This document shows, piece after piece, positions 11,834-22,631 of a stretch of DNA of 64,000 bases. The stretch lies in NCBI RefSeq assembly GCF_950295315.1, contig NC_080171.1, positions 30,324,682-30,388,681 on the forward strand. The letters are read 5' to 3'. A program made the position numbers and the translations under genes. The notes beneath the pieces are model-generated. The model did no database searches. It was not told the DNA's origin and saw only the letters and a program-made list of their open reading frames with translations. This DNA is from Erinaceus europaeus (taxonomy: Eukaryota; Chordata; Mammalia; Eulipotyphla; Erinaceidae). Positions within the stretch are counted from its first letter, which is position 1. The number at the start of each line of letters is the position of its first letter.

Positions 11834-12202
11834 TTTATCAGTAATGCACTGAGTGTATGTGCATGTGTATTGTGCACTGTTAACACAATGCTTGCTGCAA
11901 ATGAGAAAAAACATTAAAGAAATATGATGAAGTAAATTAATGCCATCTTTTAAAAAGCAATTAGATCATGTTTTTTTTTTCACTAGTGCTCTGTTTATTT
12001 ATTTATTTTTGCTTTCTTTGCTTTGGTCTGACCACAAAGGTAATCAGTGTGTGTCATATGAAAGCTTTAGCCTCCAAAAGGCTTATATAAAGGGCTTTTA
12101 CTTCCACTTGGCCTGTATGGGGAATTTATTTTGTCACTTCTACTCTGGTATGGTATGCATCCAAAGTGCTTGGCCTCCATGTTCTTGTTTGAGACCTTGG
12201 TT

Positions 12203-12277
12203 CATCAGTTTTATGTTGGGAGTTTGTCAAGGACCACCATGTGACCCCAGTGTAAGCATGAACCCCCTCCACTTTAC
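12203..12277 (-). repeat. right arm of 75-bp inverted repeat
   Basis: This block pairs with 11094-11168 in opposite orientation. The arms are separated by 1034 bp that contain an old L1 and an L2 fragment. See the left arm for the alignment. Confidence 0.8.
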
Positions 12278-12404
12278 AAATGAAATGGCTTCACATGTTT
12301 GAAGAGTCCAGCAAAAGGGAGTTTGTTTTTAACTTCCTGTCAGCCTGTATCAGCATAACATAAATGCCCTGATCTGTAACATCTTAAAAGAACAATGTTT
12401 CTGG

Positions 12405-12635
12405 GAAGAGTTGTCTCAACAGATGCCTGTACTGTCATGGTCAACCCAGGTTCAAGCCCCAGCACCAGATGAAAGGGAGGAAGCCTGAGTGCTGCAAATG
12501 CTAGAAGAAGAAGTGTCCCTCTGTCTCTCTACCTGAATTTAAAAAAAAAAAAAAAAAAAGCCACCCAGAGCAGTGAAATCACTTATGCCTGAAGCACTGG
12601 CCACAAATAAAATGTGCCTGGTTAATATTCAACAC
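12405..12635 (+). repeat. SINE-C-like element with internal A run
   Basis: 'cccaggttcaagccccagca' is a B-box-like core. It is followed by an A run at 12541-12559 and 'gccacccagagcagtgaaat', the same tail block seen at 16765-16790 and 63885. Confidence 0.6.
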
Positions 12636-12639
12636 CTGA

Positions 12640-13540
12640 GAGTATTTCCCAGGGAGAAAAGGATTGCAGAGGACAGCTCCTGGTCTGGCAGCACAACTAA
12701 CAGAGAAATTAAGAAACAGAGGGCATCACCTAATTTACGTGCAAGAATACATTCAAGTGCTCTCAGAAAGAAATCAAAGTCAAAAGCAACCCGGGACGAG
12801 ATGTTAAGATCCACCTTATATATACACCAAATTCAGACTCTTAGGAAAGCTATTCAAATCAAAACAAACCTTATTCCATAAAAGAAAATGAACACTTCTG
12901 AAGACAGTCAGACAAATTTGTTTACCGACAGGAATGCATTATTTTCAGTCCTTGATATTTGTTGCTGGTATAAATTTTATCCACCAGCCTGAACAGAAAG
13001 AATTAAGCAAAGAATTTGAGATTTTTATTAGGCAGGTACAAAAATAGGTTTTTTTTTTTTTGGCCCCACACTTTGAAGAAACAAATTCAGCAAGTGTATA
13101 ACTCTGCTTGTTTTAACGCTGCTGCTTGGTTTTTTGTTTGTTTGTTTGTTTGTTTTAATAATGAGGAACTAAAGAACCAAGACTTTTACCACAATGCTAA
13201 GCAGGGTTCCTCATACAACAAGCTTGTCAGCTTTCTGAACATATTTTGTTGGTAGGCATGTGAATAGGCAACTTGTCCAAACAAAAGTTACTTGTCACAG
13301 GTGAGGGCCTGTTTCACTGGGTACACTAAATTTCTGTGAACTTCACATCAAGTCCTAATCTGAATCAGGAACCAAGAATAAAACAGTTCACAGTTATTAG
13401 TGGTAGGTTATATTAAATACATGTTTGCATAGATTGAAGGAGACTGATGTTTCAATTCAGCAAATGCTTACTCCACACTTTATTCTCAAGGGCATGCTGG
13501 ATTTTCTGACTTTATTTAGTCTTTTAAATTTTCCTTTTCT
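12640..13540. other. intronic sequence, nothing recognised
   Basis: It contains a T run near 13048 and a (TTTG)n run near 13132-13155. A 102-codon open frame at 12573-12881 starts in the SINE and has no recognisable domain. Confidence 0.45.
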
Positions 13541-13745
13541 TTCTCTCTCTCTCTCTCTCTCTTTTTTTTTTTTTGCCTCCAGGGTTGCCTCTTTTTTTTC
13601 ACTTGTATTGGCTGGGACAGAGAGAAACTGCAAGGGAAGAGGAAGATAGAGAGGGAGAGAGACAGAGAGACACACCTGCAAACCTGCTTCACCATTTGTG
13701 AAGCAACCCTCACGCCCACATGTGGGGATCTGGGGGCTCAAACCT
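13541..13745 (-). repeat. SINE-A, truncated
   Basis: A (CT)n/poly-T tail is followed by 'gcctccagggttgcctc', 'ctgggacagagagaaactgc' and 'aacctgcttcaccatttgtg'. It ends at 'gggggctcaaacc' and lacks the A-box half of the tRNA head. Confidence 0.8.
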
Positions 13746-13779
13746 TTATTTTTTTCTTTAAAACGACATTTCAAAAATT

Positions 13780-14028
13780 ACTTTCCCAATAAGAACAGAA
13801 GGGTAAACACAAAGCAGAACTTGGTCAGGATTTGGTGTATTGCATCAAAGTAAAGGACTGTGGGACGGAAGGGAGTGTTCAGGTCCTGATGGAGCATGAT
13901 GGTGGTGGAGAATCTAGATGGATGGGTTAGAGTGTTATGTGGCAAACTGAGAAATGTAACACACGTACCAACTACTGTATTTTACTGTGGACTATAAACC
14001 ATTAACTCCCTCCCAATAATGGAAAAAA
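13780..14028 (+). repeat. L1 3' UTR fragment (subtype III)
   Basis: It ends 'ataaaccattaactccctcc' and 'caataatgg' plus an A run. The upstream block with 'ggacggaagggagtgttcag' is comparable to 25298-25600. Confidence 0.6.
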
Positions 14029-14129
14029 AAATTACTTTCCCAAAAGACAAGTAAAGGCTAATTCAGGTTTAGGGAGCTTTGAGATTCTCTGTATGTTCTT
14101 AAAGTGTTTTTAAATTTTACTTTTATGTT

Positions 14130-14360
14130 TATCTCACATATTTTTTATTAGATAGAGTCCAAGAAATTGAGAGAGAAGGGGAAGACAGAGAGGAATAGAG
14201 AGAAAAAGGGGGTGAGGAGGGGGGTGAGAGAGAAGCCTATAGTACTGCTCCACAACTTGTGAGGCTCTCCCCTTGCAGGTGGGCACCAGTGGCTGGAACG
14301 TGGATCCTTGTGCTTTAAAACATGTGTGCTCAAGCAGGTGTACCACCATCCGGCCACTGA
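14130..14360 (-). repeat. SINE-A, older copy
   Basis: The plus strand shows 'gaaattgagagagaagggga', 'cacaacttgtgaggctctcc' and 'ccttgcaggtgggcacc', then a degraded head at 'gtgtaccaccatccggcc'. Confidence 0.8.
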
Positions 14361-14509
14361 GATTCTGTGTCAGTAAGTACAATGTTCAAAGGGCTAAGCA
14401 GAAACGGAGGAAAGCAGTCGCCCAAATGTGCTCTTGAGAGTACCAGCTGGCTGCTGTCTACTGTGTAAGCTATCTTTCCCTTCCTTCTTTCAATATACCC
14501 CGTGAATCT

Positions 14510-14905
14510 TTTTTTTTCCTTTATTGTGGTAGAATACACATTATATGAAATATGTGCTCAACTATTTTTAAGTGCACAGGTTAAGTGGCATTATTTTCAC
14601 TGACCACATTATGCAATTACCATCACCATCCTTCTCTAGAATCTCTTCATTTTAGAAAACTGGAATTTTGTATTTACTAAACAGCACCTCCCTGCTTATC
14701 ACTCCTTTTAGTTCTTGGAACCGCTCTTCTTCCTGTCTCTATGAATTTGACTACTGTGGGTACCTCACATAAGAGGAATTATGCCACGCAGCTGGCAAAT
14801 TTTACTTTGACTAACATTCTCAAGGTTCAATACCACATCGTATCACACAATGTCCACCCTATTAAGTACCACTTTTTGCTTACCTAATCATCCATCAATG
14901 GATTC
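14510..14905 (-). repeat. old L1 3' UTR (L1MB-like)
   Basis: In reverse it follows the remembered L1MB order. Visible blocks are 'gtggtagaatacacattata', 'tatgaatttgactactgtgg' with 'gtacctcacataag', and 'catccatcaatggattct'. Confidence 0.7.
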
Positions 14906-15510
14906 TTCCCCAAGAACTGTCAAAACTCTGTGTCTTCATCATATTCTAGCACATTCTTAGGTACACACACACCCCTCCTGAAGCCTCCACAACTCATTCT
15001 CCTCCAGTTTCCGCTTGCATTTTAATCTTTTACAATTATATATACACTAGCTACATTCTTTTCTATGAAAGTATACATCATCTTAAGTCCTTCTGTGACT
15101 TTTCCCCTCCACCTATCACTTATACAATGAGATAACCATCCCTCACTGCCCACCTTTCTTTCTTTTTCTTAAGAAAAATATTTAATGCTTTTTTAAAAGT
15201 AGACATAGGTAAGGGAGGCTAGGCACATACTGGTATAAAAGGGGGAACGGATATAAATTTGTAAACTGCAATAGAGTGACCTTCTGTTTTATTTAAGTAC
15301 TTGGTGGATAACTATTATTTCTCTCTTCCTGCTTGAACATTCTAATTCCCACTATTATTTATAAAATTTCTTTGAATTTTCTTACTTGCTTTCTCTCTTT
15401 CAGGACTCTTCTCAGATCAGATCTTGTTTATGGTAGTGCCAGGAATTAAACATGGTACATTTTGATCACATGTAGAGTACAGATGACTAAAACAAATGAA
15501 CGGTGCAGGA
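14906..15510. other. intronic sequence, nothing recognised
   Basis: AT-rich sequence with no recognisable exon. It ends just before a SINE-A. Confidence 0.45.
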
Positions 15511-15513
15511 CTG

Positions 15514-15735
15514 GGAGGTGGCACATCTGGTTTAGTGCACATGTTGTAATGCTCAAGGGCCCAGGTTCAAGCCCCCCAGTTCTCACCTGCTGGGGGAAAG
15601 CTTTGCAAGTAGTTAAGCAGTGCTGCAGGTGTCTCTCTGTCTCTTTCCCTCTCTATCTCCACCTTCCTTCTCAATTTCTTTATCCATTTCTGTCTCTATC
15701 AACTAAATCAATAAAAAAAACTTTTGAAAAAGAAC
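15514..15735 (+). repeat. SINE-A, older copy
   Basis: 'gactgggaggtggcacatct' is the degraded A-box half and 'cccaggttcaagcccccca' the B box. The body 'tctcacctgctgggggaaag' and an A-rich tail follow. Confidence 0.85.
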
Positions 15736-16030
15736 TTGCGAAAACCATGGTAACCACACCGTCTCTTGGACTTTGTGTGAGTACTATGGTAGTTATCATC
15801 AAGGGAAGGGGGCACAAAACATTGGCGTAGGGCACAGTGACTTAGATCATGTGTAGCTGTGAAATAACACCCCATGAAACCTAACGACTATGTAAAACTC
15901 TCCAAAATCATATATTAAAAAGGGGGGCAGAAGTGGGATCTATGAGCCTACTGCATGAATATCTGTTACACAAACCTTTCTGAGCTCTCCCCAGGCCAGA
16001 TTTTTCTCTTTTGTTAACTATCTCTTTATT

Positions 16031-16275
16031 GCTTGAGAGCTTGTTTGGAGGTTCTAGTGGGGGAGCACAGCTACTTGTATACCCTTGACCAAAGACTGAT
16101 CTGTCTCTATATCGGGAAGGCTGTCCTCTTCGACTGAGCACACAGCTTGGGAGGGACGCACATGGAGTGGTGAGGGAGGAAGGGGACACCAGCCTAGACA
16201 GCCAGATCAGCCAAATCAACCCTGGCAATCAATGGGGTGACAGATGTCACAGCCAGATCACCCTCACTCACATCC
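16031..16275 (-). pseudogene. 7SK snRNA tailless retropseudogene
   Basis: On the minus strand this reads as the first ~240 nt of 7SK small nuclear RNA. It starts GGATGTGAG at 16275, includes GACATCTGTCACCCCATTGA and later GTCAAGGGTATAC, and stops at AACAAGCTCTCAAG. The functional RNA is about 330 nt, so the 3' third is missing. Nearly every CpG of 7SK as I remember it is TpG or CpA here, as expected for a dead copy. A perfect 12-bp direct repeat, tatctctttatt, flanks it at 16019-16030 and 16276-16287, and no poly(A) tract lies between the RNA end and the repeat. It is therefore probably an L1-mobilised tailless retropseudogene. The parent sequence is recalled from memory; the TSD is seen directly. 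Confidence 0.93.
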
Positions 16276-16287
16276 TATCTCTTTATT

Positions 16288-16620
16288 TCTTTACTGAGAC
16301 AGTGGAGAGGAAGAGATCAGAGCTCCTTCTCTGACATATGTGATGCCAGAGAATGACCTGAGCCACCTCCCTGGATGCTCAACTGTTTTTCATTGCAAAG
16401 CAAGAGAGCTGACATGGAGAGAGATCGACTTATGTGAGCGAGCCTCATGTCCCAGCCACTATTATCATAGTTCCTGCAAGAATAATCATTCTAAGTTGCA
16501 AAAGAATTACTTATAGTCACTAAGTAAATGCAATGTAAGGAAACATCTCCTTTCCTTTCCTATGTCTGTTTATTTGACGTGCTATCTCTAATATCATAGG
16601 AGAACCAGGGTTCAAATGAA
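16288..16620. other. intronic sequence, possible SINE remnant
   Basis: 'gagacagtggagaggaagag' near 16298 and 'gcaagagagctgac' near 16400 hint at a badly decayed minus-strand SINE. No exon is recognised. Confidence 0.4.
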
Positions 16621-16624
16621 AGTA

Positions 16625-16825
16625 TTCGCAAAAATTAGAGAGATAGCTCATTGTACACAGCCCAGGTTCAAACCCTGGCTCAGAAGAGGAGATGCTAGGC
16701 CTATGGGGGAAATTATGGTGCTATGGTATTTCTCCATCCTCTTATCCTTCTCTATCTGAATAAAAAAGATGGCTCTGAGCAGTGAAATCATACATGCATG
16801 AGACCCAAAGTTCTACCAAATAAAG
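16625..16825 (+). repeat. SINE-C
   Basis: 'gagagatagctcattgtaca', 'cccaggttcaaaccctggct', 'ctctatctgaataaaaaaga' and 'ctctgagcagtgaaatcata' give the family C order. Confidence 0.7.
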
Positions 16826-16880
16826 GTAAACAAAGCATCCACTGGAAATTTAGTTACCTTTTTCTTCTTATTGGTTTCTG

Positions 16881-16882
<2 letters not shown>

Positions 16883-16964
<82 letters not shown>

Positions 16965-17004
16965 TATATATATGTATGTATAGTACACACACACACACAC
17001 ACAT
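16883..17004. repeat. compound microsatellite (TC)n(TA)n(CA)n
   Basis: About 15 TC units (16885-16914) run into about 18 TA units (to ~16951), then CA, TA/TG and a second CA block up to 17004. It abuts the 3' end of a SINE-A and may have grown from its tail. Confidence 0.95.
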
Positions 17005-17007
17005 ATT

Positions 17008-17329
17008 GCCTCTAGGGTTATCGCTGGGGCTTGGTGCCAGCACTATGAATCCACTGCTCCTGGAGGCTAATTTTTTTCCCATTTTGTTGCCCTTGTTGTG
17101 GTTGTTATTGTTGTTATAGCTATTGTAGTTAGATAGGACAGAGAGAAATCAAGAGAGTATGGAAAGACAGAGAGGAATAGAGAAAGACAGACACCTGCAG
17201 AACTGCTTCACTGCTTGCGAAGCGACTCCCCTGCAGGTGGGGAGCCGGGGGCTCAAACCGGGATCCTTACACAGGTCCTTGTGCTTTGAGCCATTTGCAC
17301 TTAACCCGCTGAGCTACCAGCCATCCCCC
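17008..17329 (-). repeat. SINE-A, long subtype, young
   Basis: On the plus strand: the 3' extension 'gcctctagggttatcgctgg', then 'cccattttgttgcccttgtt', 'gcgaagcgactcccctgcag', 'aaaccgggatcc' and the head 'cacttaacccgctgagctac'. Confidence 0.9.
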
Positions 17330-17334
17330 CTGTA

Positions 17335-18320
17335 TTTATATTTTTTAAGAGCTACATTTGTTGTGTTTATAAGAAAACAAGATTGTGTTGGTGGATGTTG
17401 GAAGGAATGGCATTCATATGTGTGAATAGAAAGAGGAGATAAAATAAAAACATGTGAAGAGACCATACATTAGAAGCCATGCTTGAAGGGTAAATGGTTG
17501 AATTGCTGAGAACTTATTAAAATTCAAATGTATTTATAGAGATTAAAAATTAAGGTGAAATAGAGTTACACAGCTAGGCAAGGTCTCTGCAAATTCCATT
17601 AATAATTAAGCCTTTTACAGCATTTATATGATTCGTAGAGGAATGCATTAAAGACATGATGTGTCCTCTACCCAAGGTTAGGCAAAAAGCCAGCCCACTG
17701 ATGGGGATTAGAATTCATGAATTCTCAGTTCAGAACGCCATGTGCCTAGCATGCAGGGTATGAGAAAATAATCTATAATGACTTTTGATTAAGAATGAGA
17801 GGTCAAAGAAGAAGGTATTTAGAAGTCAGGGTATTTCCATATGTGAGCTAATTTGTAGCACCTACCAGATATTTTCCCCCCCTCACTACTTCTACCATTG
17901 CAGAGGCTGCTCATTTACATTCACAAGTGTTGAACAGCCTGAAGCATCTGCTCAGTCATAGCTGAAGCATCTGCCTAGTGATATTCCAGGCAGGGAGTTC
18001 TACAGGTTCATAGATGAAGAAGCCTCCTGATGAAAAAATTGGCCCTGAGCAGCAGAAAGACCTCTGCTCTCAAATTAAGTAAATGCTAACTTACTACACA
18101 GGGAGGAAGAAGGGTAGAAGGAGAAAGGAAGAAAAATGAATAAAGGGGTAGCAGTAAAGATGATAGTGGAAAAGGACCCAAGTCGGGGGTGAGAGTGATG
18201 GGAAATTGTGTCCAGTGTCAACAGCTGTTCTATAAACTAGTAGCCACTCTATAAATTAATTTGAAAGTTTTTTTAATTCAAAAAGAAAATGCAGAGCAAA
18301 TGAGGTTTTGGGGAGAAAAA
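17335..18320. other. intronic sequence, nothing recognised
   Basis: AT-rich sequence with no clear repeat. The stretch 17450-17800 looks unique. No exon is recognised. Confidence 0.45.
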
Positions 18321-18331
18321 GAAACAGTTTT

Positions 18332-18615
18332 CTTTCTTTCTTTTTTTAATATTTATTCCCTTTTGTTGCCCTTTTTGTTTTATTGTTGTAGTTATTCTTG
18401 TTGTCGTCATTGTTGGATAGGACAGAGAGAAATGGAATGAGGAGGGGAAGACAGAGAGGGGGAGAGAAAGACAGACACCTGCAGACCTGCTTCACTGCCT
18501 GTGAAGCGACTCCCCTGCAGGTGGGGAGCCAGGGGCTTGAACTGGGATCCTTATGCTGGTCCTTGAGCTTTGTGCCATGTGAGCTTAACCCGCTGCGCTA
18601 CCTCCCAACTCACAG
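18332..18615 (-). repeat. SINE-A, young copy
   Basis: A complete short-subtype copy running from a T-rich tail to the head 'gcttaacccgctgcgctacc'. It has a perfect 11-bp TSD, gaaacagtttt, at 18321-18331 and 18616-18626. Confidence 0.92.
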
Positions 18616-18727
18616 GAAACAGTTTTTTATCTACTGAAAAAAATACCACTTCTGCCTGACCTCTTTTGCCAACAAAACAACATAATGCTTTGAGATCAGA
18701 CTTTACCCAGTTTAAGATGTACATCAG

Positions 18728-19008
18728 GAGGCTGGGCAGTGGGATGACTGGTTAACTGCACACCTGTGCCATGTGTAAGGACCCAGCTTCAATCCCCCTG
18801 TCCCCACCTGCAGAGGGATAGCTTTATGAGTGGTAAAGCAAGTACTGCAGGTGTCTCTCTACCTTTCTATCTCTTCCTCCTCCCTCAATTTCTCTGTCCT
18901 ATCAAATAAAGGGGAAAAAAGAAAAATGAAAAAAAAAAATCACTGCCAGGAGTAGTGGATTAGTTGTGCAGGCATTGACCCCCAGCAGTAACCCCGGTGG
19001 CAAAAAAA
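18728..19008 (+). repeat. SINE-A, long subtype, older
   Basis: The head 'gggcagtgggatgactggtt' is followed by 'ccccacctgcagagggatag', an A run, and the 3' extension 'gccaggagtagtggattagt' ending 'aaccccggtggcaaaaaa'. It faces the minus-strand SINE-A at 18332-18615 across about 110 bp. Confidence 0.85.
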
Positions 19009-19630
19009 GAGACACAGTTCATAAGTATTTTAGTGCTAGGATGATCATATATGGGGACTGGGAAAATGAAGCATGATAAATTCGGTGAGAACTAGTTGTA
19101 GAATAAATCCACCCCCATGGCTGCCATCCCCAGGATCACCCAATGATCTTGACATTGACTCTGCTGCTCCAACTACCTTCAGGAAAGCTTCACTCTACAC
19201 TGTTCCTTACAGTGAATAGTCAGAGCTCCACCCTATTTGTAAGTGCAAAAGTAAAAAGATGGGCCAGAGGACTTTTCTGCAGCAATGCTAACTTATTTCA
19301 TAACCCTTTGAAGTAAGAAACTGGAATTTTATTTTTATTTAATTTTACCTAATTTAAATTTAAACAGTCATTTGCATAGCCATTCAGTTGGCCAGTCCAG
19401 ATATGCTATAGAAACAATGCTGCTCTGAGCTGAAATGACACAGTTTACAGGGAAGAGAACATCAGGTGTGAGGTGAGGTATGGCTGGTGGGATGAGGGCA
19501 TGTAGCCTCCTAACTTCCTATTCTATACAAGAAGAAATATCAATAATACAGTGGTAGCAACTGGTGATGTGACTGAATTGTAGCAAATTCTATTTGTATT
19601 AAAGGTACAATTTTAAAATTCATGAGGACT
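19009..19630. other. intronic sequence, nothing recognised
   Basis: No exon or clear repeat is recognised. Confidence 0.45.
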
Positions 19631-19631
19631 T

Positions 19632-19790
19632 GAACTTGGAAGACAGCACAGTGGTTATGCAGAAGACTCAACACTGAGGATCTGAGCTCCCACATCCAAT
19701 CCTCAGCACCGCTGGAAGCTGAGGTCTCTCTCCATCTCTCTCTCTCTCTCTTCCCCATCTCTCTCTTTAAAATTAAATATTTAAAAAACA
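19632..19790 (+). repeat. SINE-B
   Basis: 'gacagcacagtggttatgca' is an A-box-like head. 'tccaatcctcagcaccgctg', a CT run and an A-rich tail follow. Confidence 0.7.
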
Positions 19791-20007
19791 AACATCCATC
19801 ATAACTATGCCTGGAATTCTCTGTATATATCCTTGAATAGCTTAGACATACTCACCTACTAATGGAATGAGATAATAGAAAGAAGAACATCTCTAGGTAT
19901 TACATTTTTCTGAAGCTAACCAGTGTTTCCAGTTGTCATTTAATAAAAACATATTGTTTCTTAATACAGTGAGCTAAGTATACTTGCCAGAGAAGTTTTT
20001 ATTATTA

Positions 20008-20103
20008 TTTTTGTCACCAGGGTTATTGATGGGGCTCAGTGCCTGCACAATGAATCCACTGTTGCTGGTGCCATTTCTCCTCATTTTCCTTTTGACATAG
20101 CAT

Positions 20104-20159
<56 letters not shown>

Positions 20160-20229
20160 GGAGACATCTCAACATTGCTCCACTGCTCATGAAGCTTCCC
20201 CTCTGCAGCTGAGAGCAGGGGCTCAAAGC
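20008..20229 (-). repeat. SINE-A, long subtype, with GATA tract
   Basis: The 3' extension 'tcaccagggttattgatggg' is joined to a (GATA)n tract, then 'catgaagcttcccctctgca'. It breaks off inside the head at 'gggctcaaagctt'. Confidence 0.75.
20105..20158. repeat. (ATAG)n microsatellite
   Basis: About 13 tandem GATA units sit at the SINE body/3'-extension junction. Confidence 0.97.
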
Positions 20230-20319
20230 TTCACCTTGGTGTGGTCTTTACATTGAATAGTCAGAACTCCTCAGAATATACCACTATGTTCCCCACGCCC
20301 CTACTGGGTAATTTAAAAT

Positions 20320-20455
20320 ATATTATTTACAAATGAAAAAGAGTGGGCGAACCAGAGCATCACTTGGCATATGGTATCCATAGGACTGAACTTGAGACTT
20401 CGCATTTACAAGTCCAGCAACCTACCTAGTATGCAACTTTCTGGACCACCTTGCT
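20320..20455 (-). repeat. tRNA-SINE remnant
   Basis: 'gaccagagcatcacttgg'-like text (with one change), 'ggactgaacttgagacttcg' and 'tacaagtccagcaacctacc' match a reversed, strongly diverged tRNA-SINE. Confidence 0.45.
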
Positions 20456-20459
20456 GCCT

Positions 20460-21975
20460 TTTCAAAGGAACCATTCATGCAGCAATTTTGAAAATCATGA
20501 TTCTCCTAAACTTCAGCACTTAAAACATTAAAAAGTATACACCTTGGTACCGTGACAGACTTAGTTGTCACTGAAGACAAATATCTCAGGAAAGCAAGCC
20601 TTTGTTCAGAAATAAGCTCAACATAAAAAATTAGTCTTTCCTCAAACACATTAAGTTACTGTGAATTCTTCAAGGCTGAATATGTACATAGTCAAAATTG
20701 GGTCCACTTGCCTAAGCAGAAATACCTACTTCAACTAAGTACACTGTATCTAGCTGTAGGCAAACATAACTTTATGCAGACATTATAATTTGGAAAACAC
20801 AAACAACTAGCAAAATGAAGACACTCTTTCGAGATAGCTATAGCCCCATGCAATGCTAGCTCTAATAGAGAAACAGATCTCCAAAAGCTAAAATGTCAGT
20901 TAATTCCAAGACATTCTGACACTGCTGTGGTGAATCTCATCAGTAAGAATCATTCCCCAGTAAGGAAAACAGGCTGAAACATTTACATTAGGGAGAAGCA
21001 TGTCTTATAAAGATAGTTTTCAAAGTCAACTGTGAATGTCACAGAAAGAATACATAGTAGATATGACTTTTCTTTGACTTATCCTGTATGCTCAACTGTC
21101 AATAAGTTTTCTGGCAAGTCAAAGAGAACCACTGAACACAAGACAGTGGGTCTTCACCTCTAACTCTCTCTAGAACTACCCTGCAGTTACTATGACAAAA
21201 GCAAATAAACACACCCCTAGCAGGCCTTTTCGATGAATATCTCTTTCCTTTTCTTCAGATTCTTGTCTTGTAGGAGTGAGATGAAATCCATCACTGCCCC
21301 ACCTATCATGAATGACCACCAACAAATGAACAAATCAAAATGAAGTAAGTGCCTTGACATGATAATTGTGAGGACTCATTCCCTCACACCCTCCCTTCCT
21401 GGACCCTCACATGTTGATTACATGTGGTCTCAGCCCCACCATATTTTTATCCGGAGATAGGATGAATAGAACCCAAGGTAAGTGACCAGGTGACTGGTGA
21501 TATCAGCTCTGAAGCAGGAGTCAGAACCACAGCACAGACAGCATCATCCACAGCGTGGAATCTGTGGGGAAGTAACAAGCGTGAGCCCAAATTTGGGCTC
21601 TCGGAGGGACCTGCAGGTTCCCATACAGCTCTTCCATTGGCCAACTATCTACCCATGAGAAACTACAATCCTGACTTACATATTGTCTCATGCACTAAAT
21701 TGAGACAATGCTATTAACAGTAGCATCTCTTTCTTTGAGCTGTGACTATGAGTCAAGGAGGAAGAAAAAAAATGTTCCAGTTCCTCAAACTATGTCCATT
21801 GTTCTCTGCTTCAAATTTCCAGACACTGGAAGTTCTAAGGATTTCTCTGACCCATTTGTTCTAATTTGTCCTAGACATCATTCTCACTATTCACCTTATC
21901 AGGAGCCACTCAGAGAAAAGCAGAACAAGACTTTGGCTTTCGGTGATGTTCTAAATAGAAGCTTTGAAATACCTC
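20460..21975. other. intronic sequence, largely unique
   Basis: About 1.5 kb without clear repeats. Overlapping open frames of 75-94 codons at 21490-21992 show no domain and are not flanked by convincing splice sites on the gene's strand. Confidence 0.45.
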
Positions 21976-21977
21976 TC

Positions 21978-22265
21978 TATAGGGGTCAGTGAGTGCACAC
22001 ATTCCCATGTGCAAAGACCTAGGTCCAAGTTCCAGGGTGGGAAGCCTCATGAGCAGTGAAGCAGTGTTACAGGTTTCTCTCTTTCTCTCTTGCTGTTTCC
22101 TCCTTTCTTCTCAATTTCTCTCTGTCTTTATCAAAAGCAAATAGATAAAAAGAAAGAAAGGAAGAAAGAAAAAAAGGAAGAGAAAGAAAGAAAAAATAAG
22201 AGGTCTACAGGGAGTAGTGAATTCACTGTGCAGGGACGAAGCCCCATCTGCAGCCTTGGTAGGAG
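21978..22265 (+). repeat. SINE-A, long subtype
   Basis: A degraded head near 'ggggtcagtgagtgcacaca', the body with 'gtgaagcagtgttacagg', a GAAA-rich linker and the 3' extension 'agggagtagtgaattcactg'. Its 3' end runs directly into the GGGGA/GGAGA tract. Confidence 0.75.
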
Positions 22266-22631
22266 AGAAGAGGAGAGGAAAGGAGAGGAGAGGAGAGGAG
22301 AGGAGAGGAGAGGAGAGGAGAGGAGAGGAGAGGAGAGGGGAGGGGAGGGGAGGGGAGGGGAGGGGAGGGGAGGGGAGGGGAGGGGAGGGGAGAGGAGAGG
22401 AAGGGAGGGGAGGGGAGGGGAGAGGAAGGGAGGGGAGAGGAGAGGAGAGGAAGGGAGGGGAGAGGAGAGGAGAGGAGAGGGGAAGGGAGGGGAGGGGAGG
22501 GGAGGGGAGAGGAAGGGAGGGGAGGGGAGGGGAGGGGAGGGGAGAGGAAGGGAGGGGAGGGGAGAGGAGAGGAGAGGAGAGGAGAGGAGAGGAGAGGAGA
22601 GGAGAGGAGAGGAGAGGAGAGGAGAGGAGAA
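22261..22631. repeat. (GGAGA/GGGGA)n purine tract
   Basis: About 370 bp of almost pure purine on the plus strand. Blocks of aggag repeats alternate with blocks of ggggagggga repeats. Long open frames on both strands here (up to 192 codons, e.g. Arg/Gly/Glu-rich) are repeat artefacts. Confidence 0.98.

Noticed and set aside
15908..16228. A 106-codon minus-strand open frame.
   Set aside because: The underlying sequence is the 7SK RNA pseudogene; the frame is incidental.
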